Assembly: GCA_910592205.1 (NCBI GenBank)
Contig: CAJVPJ010000161.1
Location: 1-38,698 of the forward strand
Direction of reading: 5' to 3'
DNA length: 38,698 nt
DNA from: Paraglomus occultum
Taxonomy: Eukaryota > Glomeromycota > Glomeromycetes > Paraglomerales > Paraglomeraceae
The stretch's first letter is position 1; every line of letters starts with the position of its first letter. The notes under the pieces were generated by a model. The model saw nothing but the letters and a program-made list of their open reading frames with translations, did not search any database and was not told the origin of the DNA. A program made the position numbers and the translations under genes. Positions 1-12,700 of this stretch are shown here, piece after piece.

Positions 1-812
1 GCGGAGGTACACTATAAAGAGAGTCACTGTGTATACTACTTCGCTATCTTACCATTACATCTAAAGAGCCGGTTTATGCCGGCGCTGGGACCTACCCCCT
101 GGGATCTTCATGATTCTTGCAGAACATGTATATTCCTTATTGGGCATGATCAGAAATGTGATGTTTGATTAAGAATGTAGGTTTAATTGCAGAATTGTAG
201 GCGTTAATTGTTACACAGCTGATTAAAATGTTGATAAAGAACTCCGTCTTAATATTAATGGCCATTTGCGATTATAGAAAGACGACGCACGACACGAGAC
301 ATGGTTTATAGCAGAAGCAAGAGAAGGTTTGTGTCCTGGATATATGCTTGATCGATTCATGTTTGCTTCTGACCTCGGAAAATTCTAATTATTTCGCGTT
401 GGAAATAATCCAAGTTAAGCGGGATAGTATAATTATATTATTTCCCGAGTTATTTTGGCGACTTCTTTTTACAAAATATGTGTCCTCACTTTTGCTTATG
501 CTGTAATTATGACAACATTCACAGCTCAGCCTATCATTCATTAATTCACCTTCACTTATTATTTGATCCAAATACTTTACTGTATCCATCCAACGTGGGA
601 GATTATTCTTCCAGATGATGCAGGCACATAACGCTATTCCGTTGTGTTGAGTATGAATATTGTCCTACATTAACACAAACCAATCGATAAAGGAATCTTT
701 TCCCGCTAAAACAGTCTACCATACTATTTGCTTTTTGTCAAAGGCAATGTAAAATTCCAACGAACTGTCATAGTGGAAAGCTTCAGCAGTCTTCGTACTC
801 TCAAATTTCAGT
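1..812. other. Upstream region of the Mg transporter gene, no gene recognised
   Basis: No frame here has a recognisable protein or convincing splice-linked exons. The only open frame over 60 codons that lies wholly inside (389-589, minus) has no family signature and looks like chance. The last few hundred bases should hold the promoter and 5' leader of the transporter that starts at 813, but I see no canonical TATA box at a fixed distance from it. The first 360 bases could be the end of a gene outside the window; that cannot be decided from here. Confidence 0.5.
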
Positions 813-2926
813 ATGTCAGCCGAGCAGTCTACTCCAGAGTTTACATCTCGTTCTCGAAATCCAGTCAACCGTCCGTCTACAACTCCTTCTCCCCTCCGAG
901 CATCCGACTCTCAAGCGTCTGCCCGTCCCCCCACTCCACAGTCTTCCATCAGACCAACCCCTATGTCAGAATCATTTTACATTACCATGCCCGATGAAAT
1001 GGTCCGGTCCGACTCGCAGTCGTCTGTGTGGCTCGGGAACAATACATTCAATTCTTTGAATAGACGTCCCTCAATCGCCGAGGAAGATGTGTGTTATCCA
1101 TTAAGAGAAGAAGGGGATGGAATTGATTATAAAGCCCTTGAACAGTATATCAAAGGAGAAGACGAAGATAACGGAGAAAACCGATGTGAGTCTGATGATG
1201 TGAACGAATATAATGAAAAAAGTGTCAGGGAAAAGGATATGGCGATAGTTGACACTTCGGGTTCGAAGGGATTGTATCAGTTTGACAGAAATACCGAGGT
1301 AAGGAGACGTGAGCTACATTGGGAGCAGACTATTAAGCAGTTGTGCATATATATTGTGAATTGATTTATATTTTGATCGATCAACGATATAATATAGGCC
1401 AGCGATCTGAAAGAAGAATTTCGGTATACCTTCTACTCGTCGGCTTCCGGTACGATACGTGCAAAGACGCTTGGATCATTACCACCAAAGGGTACCTCTA
1501 TTACTGACTTGCTGAAAAAAAGCACCTTCTGGATCGATATTCTTTCACCCAGTGATTCTGAAATGCGGGAGTTGAGTAAGGTAAATTTAATGCTTTCAAT
1601 TATTTATATCTATATTTACCGCGCGGCATGCATCATTTGCATAACTTGTCTCGAATTTATTATTATTATTTTTTAGATATTTCGAATCCACCCCTTGACT
1701 ATGGAAGATGTTTGTGCGCAAGAATCGCGTGAGAAATGTGAACTATTTCGAAATTATTATTTTGTTTGCTTTAGAACATTCGAGATGCGAACTCAACATG
1801 ACAATCGATTGGAGGCTGTGAGCATGTATAGTATAGTGATGAAAGAAGGCATATTGACAGTAAGATATTGAAGGATAAATCTGGATTTATTATTGATGAA
1901 CGTACTTATGAACTGTCTGACAGTTTCATTATAGGCCTACACCACACGCTCATAACGTCAGAAATAGAATAAGGGCATTGAAAGATTTTCTCAATGTTAC
2001 ACCAGGTATGATACAGGAATAAACATTACATTTATAGCAATTAAATCTCTGTTGCTCCTGTTTGATTCAATCTCGGTTTGTTAAAATCTTTTTTCAATCA
2101 CTTAAAGATTGGATAAACTATGGAATCATAGATGATATTACGGATTCGTTCGCTCCAGTTATTCTTCGTGTCGAATCTGAAGTTGATACCATCGATGACT
2201 TGGTATTAGCTCTTACAACCAGAGACACTTCTGACATGCTGTTAAGAATTGGTATTTGCAGAAAGCATGTTAACAGCTTACTAAGATTGATGGGCTCAAA
2301 GATCGATGTCATCAAGGGTCTCATTAAAAGATCGCATGAAAGAATGGCTGCAAATGGTACCACGAAAGGTGGACCAACGGACGTCACTTTGTATCTGGGC
2401 GATATCCAAGGTTAGAATTAGAAGCCGAAGTCTAAGTTTTGGAACGGGGCTTTCCTTCGATAGCCTTTAATTTTATTGATATTGTTATTAGTTCGCTTAT
2501 TCGCAATGTTTATCTTTGTTACTTCTTCAAGATCATATTATAACCATGCTCCAGAGTTTGTATCATTGTGAGAAGATTCTTGCCAGATCTCACTCTAATT
2601 ACCTTGCTCAGACGTCTGTCGAACTTACTCAACTGTCGAATCAAGCAAATGATGCGATATCCAGACTTACTGTAATTGCCACTATACTTGTGCCAATGAA
2701 CATAGTTACTGGTAAGAAAGAAAAGAAGATCGACATAGTTTATATGATCGTGTATGCACATTGCAAGAGACTTAATGATTGTGTGTATTTAGGTCTATGG
2801 GGAATGAATGTGAAAGTACCTGGTCGAGAAGTAGACGACCTCAAGTGGTTTACGGGGATAGTGTGTTCGCTGGTATTATTTGGACTTATCTTTCTAGTTA
2901 TCATTAAAAGATCCGGGCTCATCTAA
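813..2926 (+). CDS. CorA-family Mg2+ transporter, ALR1/MNR2 type
   Basis: Mg2+ (divalent cation) channel of the CorA superfamily, expected in the plasma or vacuolar membrane. Exons by splice signals and phase: 813-1298, 1398-1580, 1677-1859, 1924-2005, 2108-2410, 2532-2711, 2793-2926, giving 516 aa. Residues 1-160 are a Ser/Pro-rich then acidic cytosolic tail. The conserved core starts near WIDI (about residue 207), followed by an IHPLTMEDV motif. A helical region with YLGDIQ and EKILARSHSNYLAQ comes next, then TM1 (about 455-475), the diagnostic GMN at 476-478 in LWGMNVKVPG, and TM2 (491-511) ending in a basic tail. This order is that of fungal ALR/MNR2 proteins, although the N-terminal tail is shorter than in yeast ALR1. 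The start ATG at 813 opens the first long exon in frame. Donor 5 (GTTAGA) is weak but is fixed by family alignment. Intron 6 (2712-2792, 81 nt) has no in-frame stop. Plasma versus vacuolar membrane cannot be told from sequence. Confidence 0.93.
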
Positions 2927-3451
2927 AACTTACCTGTCATAGTAGTATGTTTCAAATTGTTTGACAGTTAAATTTAAAAATTGTGAATACTTATAATGGA
3001 ATGTTAACTTGCTTGTGTCTAATGTATTATTAGAACTCGTCAATCATACAATGTGACCACAAACACACATGCATAAAATTAGAGACTGCATTAAAATTTT
3101 CTATTTTTATCTTTTTGCTAAATGTGATAGAGATTCGCAATTTTTCAATAAACGTACATGGACTCATTTACATACTGCATGATTTCTCAGACATATTTGG
3201 CGATGAAGATTTCCTCATTTGTAAGGCAACTCTATGGCGTCAGTTTCATTCGCAACGCGAGAAAAGACGTTTTGTTTTTTTTAATCCAATTCCCACTGGT
3301 GACTGATTTACAAGTTGTTTTTTTTACTCCCCAAGATTCAAATTGAAAATGTTCTCACATCAAATCTACACCCGTATCAACTATCGTTACATAGAAAATA
3401 CTATCGTTTGTTATTAAATGATACTTTTTACTATCTATTAGAAAAAAAATA
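2927..3451. other. Intergenic, between convergent gene 3' ends
   Basis: About 525 bases separate the stop codons of the Mg transporter (+) and the J-domain gene (-), so this must hold both 3' untranslated regions. It is AT-rich with T-runs around 3270-3325. The short open frames across it show no family features. Confidence 0.6.
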
Positions 3452-4925
3452 CTAAGGATTTGATGACAATTCATCCAAACTAGTTACCGAACTTATTCTA
3501 ATGTCCGGTATATACGTTATACGTCGATTAGGAGATATTGGTGAGGTAGAATTTGTTCCCTCCAAATCATCACCTGGACCCCATCCAAATAATGCACATG
3601 GCAAGCAACATCCCGTACAGCAGAAAAGAATGGTAAGTGTAATAAATATTGGAATAAAAACCGATGACATCCTAATCCCCGTATGACCATCCAATCGTGC
3701 GGCAAGTAATCCCACAAGAGCATAGAATAATGCGCATGATACGATAAACGCTATACCAAATCCAACTAAATTTGCCATTCCTCTGCTCTGTAATGGCTCA
3801 GCTTTCCTCAATGATATATACTGTAATAGAAGCACCAGCCCGTACTTTAAGCCAACTAAATAAAGAGGGATGAACACTACTCCCCAACTGACAGTAATGG
3901 TCTTGTCGATTCTGAGTACAATCAATACAGCAAGAGACAGTCTGATTATAAACCAGAAGAGCATATCGAATGCCAGTATTAGTTTAGCCTTCACGGATGG
4001 AAGACCGTCGGCGTCTAGTGCTTTTGCTGTTTTCAACTCTACGAGATATTCCATTACAATTGGATACAGATTAAGGAGCTCAATAAAGAAGTAAGGGGCA
4101 AAGACTACAGCCGCAGACCATGTAATCGACTCATCCGCTTTCAGTGCGATAAATATTTGGAACAGCAAAATCAATACTGCATAGGCAATCAACAGAGAGT
4201 TTCTAACTCGATGAAGGAATCGCTGTTGCCGCATTCTATTTTTTCGTGCTTGTTCTCGTACGTTCGGATCATCACTGTACAATCCTTCATATTCCTCTTC
4301 GTTATAATTATCACCCTCTTCGAAAGGGTCTCTTCGTACTTGTATCAGCAAAGCAATGAACACCACCACGTCTACTATCCATATCGGTAGAAACACTACT
4401 GTATAGCTCCAACTCACTTTGTTGTCCGTTCGTATAGCAAGAAAAGTTAGGAAGAGGACTATGAGAATAATAGAAATCGAGATAATGGTGAATAGCATGC
4501 AGAGAGGTCCTTCGATGTCCGGGTCGAAGAGAAAACCTGCCATAGAGTCGAGCATACTGATTCCCATTTCTCCATATTTGTCATAAACCGGTCGCTTCTT
4601 AGGGTCACTCAATATTTCATAGGCATGTGTGATAGCTTTAAACTGCATATTCGGGCAGAGAGTTGGTAGGCAAAACAGAAACATTTGTTAGTCCGGCATG
4701 CTTTAATGAACGTTTTTGTATTGCATCGCATATGATAAAACCCGGGGAGGGGGAGAAAACAAGATGCAATTACTGCTACTTTTTACCAACCTCATCGGTA
4801 GCATTCGGATTCTTATCCGGATGATATCTCAATGCCAATCGACGATAAGCCTTTTTAATTTCTTCTTCGGTGGCAGTCTTAGACACACCCAGTGTATTAT
4901 ATAAAGCATAGGTATCTCGTTCCAT
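3452..4925 (-). CDS. J-domain protein with TMEM185-like polytopic membrane domain
   Basis: Two exons: 4791-4925 (45 codons) and 3452-4642, joined in phase 0 across a 148-nt intron, giving 441 aa. Residues 1-72 are a J domain, the part of DnaJ/Hsp40 proteins that stimulates Hsp70 ATPase. It shows [20 protein letters not shown], the HPD catalytic motif at 35-37, and [17 protein letters not shown]. There is no G/F-rich or zinc-finger region, so it is a class C (type III) J-protein. From about residue 90 it is strongly hydrophobic, with four repeats of a helix pair. Each pair carries a [W/S]xxVVFxP-type signature (about 122-133, 219-230, 296-307, 369-379), as in the TMEM185/Fragile-X-F family. 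A short acidic loop ([13 protein letters not shown]) sits between repeats 1 and 2. The start ATG at 4925 is chosen because it begins a textbook J domain. Likely role: recruiting Hsp70 to an internal membrane, probably the ER; this is inference. Confidence 0.88.
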
Positions 4926-7900
4926 CGCTGTGTTAAGCCTGACCAAGCAGGAAGAGAGATGGTAAATAAAGTAAAAGAATCGCTCTGACGGCGATCAATG
5001 ACTTTGTTCGACCAGTCAAACAGAGGGTAAGAGGGGGGCTGAGTAAGCCTAAGCCAGCTCGTTTGACCAGACACAGACGAAACTGTCTAATAAAATAGGT
5101 GTTATCTAACACACGGAATAAAAAAAGCTATAGCAACGCTTCTTGTAGGCGGATAGTAACAGTTCCTGCCTCGAAGTGATATATATAGTTGAACTTGTCA
5201 AACGAATACGAGTTGCACTTGTTGACAAGGCAGAAAAAAAAAGACGGTTTCGAGACACAAGTTCTTTTGTGTTATTGACAAATTGCTTGGACACGGCTGT
5301 TTTTCGTTAAATTCGAGTTTTGATGCAATTGATGCAAATGATTCAGCCTTGTACGACGAATCCTATAATTATACACAGCATCTAGTCGCGACACTTTGTC
5401 TGGAGTTCACAGAATGAAACTGTTTTCTTTGAAATCTTTTTTAAATGAGGAAGAGAGAATGTTTCTACAGGTTTGACTTTTTTTTTTGAAATCCGTTTTG
5501 GGGTGTCCTTTTAAAAGAGACGGACAATGTTCGTGTAATTTCCGATGATAACAGAGGTTCAAGTTTATTAACTAAAAAGAGGTTGTGTCACACGTTTAAT
5601 CGAGATGGTGCCATTTATGCATACCAACCAATCAGCGATTTATAGGCCCATCTGTGAAAAGGATGTTCTACACACGCGTAAGCAAGTTTACGGCTGGATT
5701 CGTGGTCTAACATCCAGTCTCCGAGTTTGTTTATGCCATGTAAACAACATGACAAATCCTTACGGCTTTGCAAACGCATCACTTTCCACATCTCATAATC
5801 ATTTCCATTCTGAGCCGAACAAAATGTTATAATGAAGAATGTACAATCTTTTTAATAGTCATCATGATCTTAGCAAATGAGTTAAACCAGTGACTAATTT
5901 GTATGAACCATGTATCAATATTGACGCATTAAAGATAGACAGCATTTTTTTTCTTTACTTTTTGTTTCTCTTGAAACATCAATTGACTCGATGTTCAAGT
6001 GGTTTTTTGTAATTGTTTCTACGTCTATTATTATCTTCCCTTTCTCAGTCATTTGAAGCCTATTGGTTAACCTTTTCATATTCTGCGTGCAGTATTTGAA
6101 AGCCACTCACCCCGGGCTTTGTATGGAAGCTTGTCACACTAGACGGATCAGGGATCAACAAAGAGTCGAATATTGCTTTTAACAGTAGCAGATTAACTCG
6201 AAATGGTTAAACTATAAAAAGTCTTTTGCCACCTTGAGGGGTCGAGTGATTTGGTTAAATGAATTTGCGCATATATCATTAATATTAACATTTATGCAGA
6301 CGTAAATAGACAGTTGGCTAATATCAGGGCTTAAAATGCATTAACAATTCGAAATCCATTCCGTTCGCAGAAAACAGGTTGGCAAACTGGGTCTAAACAC
6401 AATCCACTGAACGAATCCAAAGCATACAACTAAAATCTAGTTAGCGCGCTAACGTTTGGTGCTGCGTTACGTATAACTTCTCCCTACGGGTCAAAATCTC
6501 GAGCAAATAATTAATTGTCTATCATTTGATTCATATGGTAGTTGTAAGTTTCCAGTAATTTGAACAACTTCAAATGACAATAACACGTTTATTAATAACT
6601 CGGACGTTTGCCCAAAAGAGTAAAAGAGGTTTGGCCTTCATACGTTTCCCTGCAACTTGGTAATACCAACCAATCTTGAATTGAAGCAGTGTAACACTAA
6701 TGGGACTTACGTTCACAGTGCTCTTCGTTTTTTTAAATTGCCAATTAACAAGGTTAACTAACGAAACTGCCCACATTTACACGCATACATTTGTACATGG
6801 TTTAAATACATTTTTCACATATATAAGGAAAATGACGCTAACGAATATTTGTAATGCATTTACTCACAAACCGTTGGCGAGTTTTAAGAGGACTCTTTGT
6901 TTCTATTGAATTTAGTCACAGTCTTACTCTGAACGTTTTTCACTATCCATTCATCTATCATTGTTCTAACAGAGCAGGCAATTGTACTTTAGACACAACT
7001 TACTGGATAATACTCATGCAACTCCTTTGAAACCTGACTTTTTTCATCCACTATGATGCTTTCGTTAAGAACCTTCCTTATCTTCTTTTGGCGAAGATCG
7101 TAATTAAATGTCTAATGACTAATGTCGATATAGTATGAACTGTTTCAAGATTCTGAGAATGAGTTAGTCCGTTTCAGGATACCAATACAACTTTCAACAT
7201 GCCCGAAATAGGTGGAATAATAATAATATTGACATTTTCTTGTCACACAACAGATCACAGGTATCACCAATAACTTTGGTTCGGCAAAAGCAGAATGGTT
7301 TAGAACTGGGATCAACAGCTTGACCCTTATGAAGACGACTAATTAAGCAAAAATTTGCCACCTAAAAAATTATTAGTATTAGATAATCAGCAAGCAAATC
7401 AAGCTATTTAGAAATCTTAAAAGCGGATTATTTACTCATTACGTCATTACAAGTTTGTTTCGTACGCGTTTACTTTTGTCACACTCTATCACAGGTTTAA
7501 AGTGCGAGATAAGTTGGGTTCCACATTCTTAGACAAGAGGGTGAAGGGTGAGGTGAGGGTGAGGATGAGGATATCAGTAAACTTATGACCAAATCTATCT
7601 CAGGTAAACTCTTTCCCAACGTGTAAGCGCCTGGCAAATAGTTCAACAAACAATAGCCTACATAAAGCACATGCAAAATATTTAACTGCAATATTTATTA
7701 TTTACCCTGACACAGTCTATTTGCATACCGTGCATAAGACCTGTCTTTGCGTTTCTTATCGAATCTATTAGCTAATTGCATAACGTAAACGTGCGTACGC
7801 ATCAAAGTATACCTTATACAATAATAGATCATACTGAGGAAATTCCCGAAATATTGCATATTAGATTTCTACTAAACTGCTTATCTATATAGGTCTCATC

Positions 7901-8834
7901 AACGTACATGTCTTTGAAAAAAAAAACAAACAGCTGGACAGGCGTCTTTTAGCTATATACAAAATTTTGTTGTAAAAATGTTAGAGGCGATTATATCAAT
8001 TTGAAGCTTAAGCTTGCATGTAAATTTAAAGTTTTGGCTTTTACATAATAATAAATTAGGAGAGAAGGCGACCAATTTTTTTAGTTGTATTTAATATTGA
8101 GTTGACCGTTCATTATTTGAGATACCAATCTCAAGTAATATTTTAACTTTTGTCAACACAATTAACAAACCCTTTTTTAAATGTGTAGAAGCATTGTCTA
8201 TGAACTAGAACAGCGTAATTTTATTTGTTTATATTTAATCGAGCAAAGCACATGTTAGTATTTGTTATATAAAATAAACAATCTGGTTAAGTAACATAAC
8301 CCAAGTTTGCAATTAACCTCTTTATTGCCCCTGGAAACCGAACATTTTACATAAAATTTTTGAAGAACTAAACCATAAAGTGATCTTCATTTTTTTTACA
8401 TGAACTCAGTCCGGGTAATTTTTCCAGGCAATGTATGCAACAAAATAATTGATTCCTACTACTACACACAGTGACTTTAAAATGCATAGCTTTACAAACA
8501 AGTAAACAAATTAAGTCTAATTTAATAAAGAGTTATGCTACTAGTTTGTTATAAAAACACATCTTTAACTCTTCGTTATTTTAAGTTTCTTGTTGAAAAA
8601 GCGCAACAATTAATCAATTTTTTACTTTTGGGACCAATACATGCATTCTTAAAAAACTCCACCAAATAGCTGGCTTTTATCAATAGTTAAGTATAACATT
8701 AGATATAAATTGAGAATATTCTGCATAAAACGGGATACTAATACTTAGGCTCGTACTGTCAATAAATTATCACTGTTACATTATAATCAGTAATAATAAT
8801 GGTAAAAGAATTAAATTATTAACTTACCATAATA
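4926..8834. other. Long AT-rich region without a recognised gene
   Basis: About 3.9 kb. The first few hundred bases are the 5' flank of the J-domain gene. The remaining open frames are short, start at arbitrary places and match nothing I know. A perfect 14-bp palindrome (GTTAGCGCGCTAAC) lies at 6440-6453. A GC-poor stretch runs from about 7850 to 8830. I found no tRNA, rRNA, tandem array or transposase motif. Confidence 0.5.
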
Positions 8835-9789
8835 TACAGTTTGGGACAAAGAATTTACCCTCAGTAAAATTACAACAAACAAATGAAGTAAGACTCAGAA
8901 TACCTTATTTAAAACTGCAAAGCATACAGATTTTTATTTATAAAAATCAGAATAGCATTTGTTCACCATTACTTCAATAATTGCCTCACAACATCTTTTT
9001 TATTGAGCTTACCAAATGTTTTACAATTAAATCCAGAATACTATCCCACATTTCTACACCCTGCCAAAAGTATAAATACGGTACAAGATTTTACGAGTAA
9101 AACATATAAAATATCGAAATTTTAAATCGACTAAGTCTCTGCATTTTCTCGAACAAGCACCATAAAATTTATATCATTTTAAAGTCAATAACTGCAGTTT
9201 TAAGTGAGAGATATTAGCCACTTTTAAGATACACAGTGAAATTTACTTTAACGAAGATAGCTTATAACGAGAATAATTACTATTGCATGTGAGAAGGATA
9301 TGTAAGTTTCACAAGTTAATTAGCTTTAAAATAATAGAAATTTTATAGGTATTTGTTCGAGAAAATGTGGAGTTAGCGATTTAAAAATTTCGATAGTTTA
9401 TATGTTTTACTGGTAAAATCTTGTACCGTATTTATACTTTTGGCAGGGGGTGTATCATAAAACGCTAAAATTTTGCAATCTTTACCTTTCTACAGTTGTT
9501 TTAACTATGCTTCATGGATTTAATATTAGATTTATATCAGGACTATCAGTCAATGACTAGGGGCAAAATTTGCTTGAAAAAATTATTTAACAATGGAGTT
9601 TGTATGTTTTGGATTGCTGTCTTGTTAAAAGTATTAGACTATTCTAAACATCTGTCATATTCAGGTAAGCGTCTCTGAAGAATTCTGACATATTAATATA
9701 TTGGCCCTGTCATTATTTATTCTAATAGTTTGAGCGGTACATGGTTAAACCACATGACTATTGAGGGCAAGATTTTTGTCCACACTGTA
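8835..9789. mobile_element. Tc1/mariner-like element remnant, non-autonomous
   Basis: The ends are imperfect inverted repeats: TACAGTTTGGGACAAAGAAT at 8835 going in, and TACAGTGTGGACAAAAATCT on the opposite strand from 9789 going in. Both continue into a CCCTCA block, and about 22 of 28 positions agree. TA dinucleotides flank both ends, the target duplication of the Tc1/mariner superfamily, and the GGACAAAAATCTTGCCC core resembles Tc1-type termini. No transposase frame survives inside. The element is interrupted by the fold-back element at 9055-9454, so it is older than that insertion. Confidence 0.68.
9055..9454. mobile_element. Fold-back MITE with ~130-bp inverted arms, nested in the Tc1-like remnant
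   Basis: The left arm (9057 to about 9185) and right arm (about 9322 to 9452) are inverted copies of each other over about 130 bp. They share blocks such as CTGCCAAAAGTATAAATACG, GGTACAAGATTTTAC and CATTTTCTCGAACAA, with scattered substitutions and 1-2 base gaps. Both outer ends read CACCC...TGCC inward and are bordered by TA (9055-9056 and 9453-9454), as expected for a Tc1/mariner-derived MITE. The roughly 135-bp centre has no coding capacity. A transcript could form a long hairpin. Confidence 0.8.
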
Positions 9790-12700
9790 TATCAATAAAT
9801 TCTTGGGTTATTAAGCTTGCTTTGCATTATATAATAATTGCTTTATGTATTTGTACACTGATTAACTTCAAGGCTGTTTGCAACAAGAATGATATGGATT
9901 TCTAACCCTCTCTAGCGAATAACAATTAAAAACGCGACTAAATGTTAATGGACGTAAATATGCACTATTCCGTCTATTTGCATAACAGTATGCAGGTAAA
10001 CGGGTGTGACTTACATACCGCCTGTCTTCTCAATCGCTTAAGTGACATAACGGTGCAGTCTAACTATGGTTTCGTAAATCATCTTTGGTTCTCATATTTG
10101 TTCTTCCCAAACATCTTCAATTGTGGCCGTCTTTTTTTTGATCGCATCTCCTTCGAAATGACGTTGCATTACTGTTATTATTATCAGTAAATACAGACTA
10201 CTGGTTTGTGTAAACGTTCCAGACAAAACTCGCTTGTGTAACAGTATTTTGATATTTTCTTCAAAATGTCCCGACTTTCTAAACGTAAATAGTCAAACAG
10301 CAACCAATATTTATTGTCATAATAGCAAATACTGACTATACAGTATTTGTAAAAAAAATTTTCCTTTTTTAGACTAAGCTGGGGCTAGCACCAGCATCAG
10401 CCATAGATTCATACAATTTTGTTTAACGTTACTCCTAAAGATTTGAGTAGGTGGATTGCTAACTTTCCGATTCTTTTAATAAACACATAATATTCATCAC
10501 TTACATGCAGTTAATATCTTGTCGCCGTTCGTCCAGCCACTTGATAGTTCCCTGTGACCACCAGATACACAGTAATTGCTATAACGGATTCTTTTCTGAA
10601 GAACACTCCGCAGCGAGAATGACAATAATATTTCAAAAATCACATAACTCGTAGTTTACCTCTTACGTACAGTTAGACGGCTATTCGATGTTTTTTTCTC
10701 TCCCCCAGATATTCGCGTATTCTCGTTCATGGTTTTATGCAAAATAATAAATCTTTTTCTTCTCTGTACGAGAATGGTACAATAATAATAATAAAACATT
10801 AATGTTGAATCTGAGATAAGCCCTTGAGCACAAAAATTTAACGTTTAAACAAGGCTTTTGACCAGCTCTGCTAATATTAAGCTTTTTAAATGACAATTAT
10901 CGACTTTAGAGTTGCTCACGATGCTTGAATACGCCGTCTTTAATAAGCTTGTGTTTTTACGTCTATGTTTTTTATGGATTCAGTTCAAAAGTTTGTTAAA
11001 TAATAATCGTAATGCCAAAGTTTGACACCGATGCGGAAAAGCGTTATACACTTTACCGGGGATAAAATAATGGTACCAAGATAATTTAATAATTTAAACA
11101 CAAGTCTTTATTATAATATAAAACTATTCTCATTGCAAAGGATTGTTTGATACGAACCACTATTTCTTGAATAGACCAAAGATAATATTCGCAATCCGCA
11201 AGCTAAAATCATTTTTAACAGTTTTTTGTTCCCAGAATTATTGAATGACCAGGTTTGAGATCGAAAAGAGAACAATCCAAGTCAAATGCTATTATGGAAA
11301 CAGAGAAGCTTATTCCAATATGATGTCTATGTTAAAATGTAAAGTTTCAAGCTTTCTGCCACTTTGTGCGTTATGATAAACAAGTGGCATAATCTGTGAG
11401 ACATGAGATTTCGTTTGTGTATATGGAAGGAGACGGATCCAAATAAAGCAAGAGGCCGTGGCGCACACCTGTGCCCTAATTCCGTGGCATAATATTATTC
11501 CAAAGAACTCCTAAATTGGCTAAACAAAGGGTATTCATGCATGAATCTTTGTCACACTCGCTCTACTCCTTTTAAAACAATAAAGACCATGTAATTTATA
11601 CGACTATGTGTTTCCCCTTCAAGATGTGTGGGATGTCCATAAGTAGACTCCTCAAGCTTCTCAATACATTACAAAAATTAGCATATTCTAGACAAAAGTA
11701 TCCCTTTATATTTAGTTCGAATTGTAAAGGTGGTAGCCAAAATATTTGATCGGGCCGTCATTGGTATAATCTTAATTTGTGTAATCCCAGTTAGCCAAAA
11801 CTTTTTTCATTGTTTTTCCTTTTGCGTAATAGTTGCAGAACACTATTAATCTTAATATTAACTCAACCGAAAGGATTTCAAGCACATCAGAAAAACTGTA
11901 ATATACATACCACATTCGATAGTGAATCGTAGATTCATCATGATAAAGCAGCTAATGATTTAATACCTAAATTTTCTATGCCATGTTATGTAAATACAGC
12001 TAATAGATTGGTTGAAATCTCCCGCTTGACGGAACGTTTATGTCCCACTGAGCTAGAATTACTGAAATGTATATACAATGGCAGATAAGGTAATAAACTT
12101 ACAATATATTAAATACCTACGGTAATCTAATTTACGTATAAGTAATCTATGCAATATTATCTTGTCGTAGCAAGCAGTTCTTTGTTCAGAAGTTTTTGGA
12201 CCTAATTCTCATATGTAAGTGCGTGAAGAACAAACGTTCCAATTCTTTTTTTATTTGCGGTCGATCCGCCTGAGATATGTTACACGTGCTTAATTGAATT
12301 TGATATGACGGAACTCGGGCCGGTATATTATTATTCTGCTTGTGGTTATGGAATATTGGCGGATACTGCGTATCGTGACCTAACCAATGACGAGCCAAGG
12401 GACGTACCCATAAATATAGTAAAGGTAACAGAATGTGATAAAATTTGACCGTTATGGGTACACAATAACCAACTGTCAGTTTCAAACATTAGCATTAATG
12501 TCCACAGTCATTATGTTGCACTGTTCCATTATTCCGTCATTCTAACCTGATGAAACGCCAATAATTTGTCTTGGCCGAGTCAGCAGAATTCGATGATATC
12601 GGGTACAATTGACCCATTAAAAAAAACAAATGTCCCGTAGCGTACATACCGTCGATCGTGCAGCACATGGGCCCCACTAATATATATATATGCACACACG

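Noticed and set aside
728-997. 89-codon plus-strand frame overlapping the transporter start
   Set aside because: It is a different frame over the Ser/Pro-rich N-terminus of the Mg transporter. The frame starting at 813 continues in phase into the conserved exons.
11450-11500. A stretch reading GGCCGTGGCGCACACCTGTG, like the 5' Alu domain of SRP (7SL) RNA
   Set aside because: Only about 30 bases look similar. I found no matching S-domain motifs, no closing 3' strand and no convincing Pol III layout downstream. A covariance-model scan would settle it.
12186-12485. 99-codon minus-strand open frame upstream of the ABC gene
   Set aside because: It has no domain, no conserved motif and no splice-linked partner, and lies in upstream intergenic DNA.
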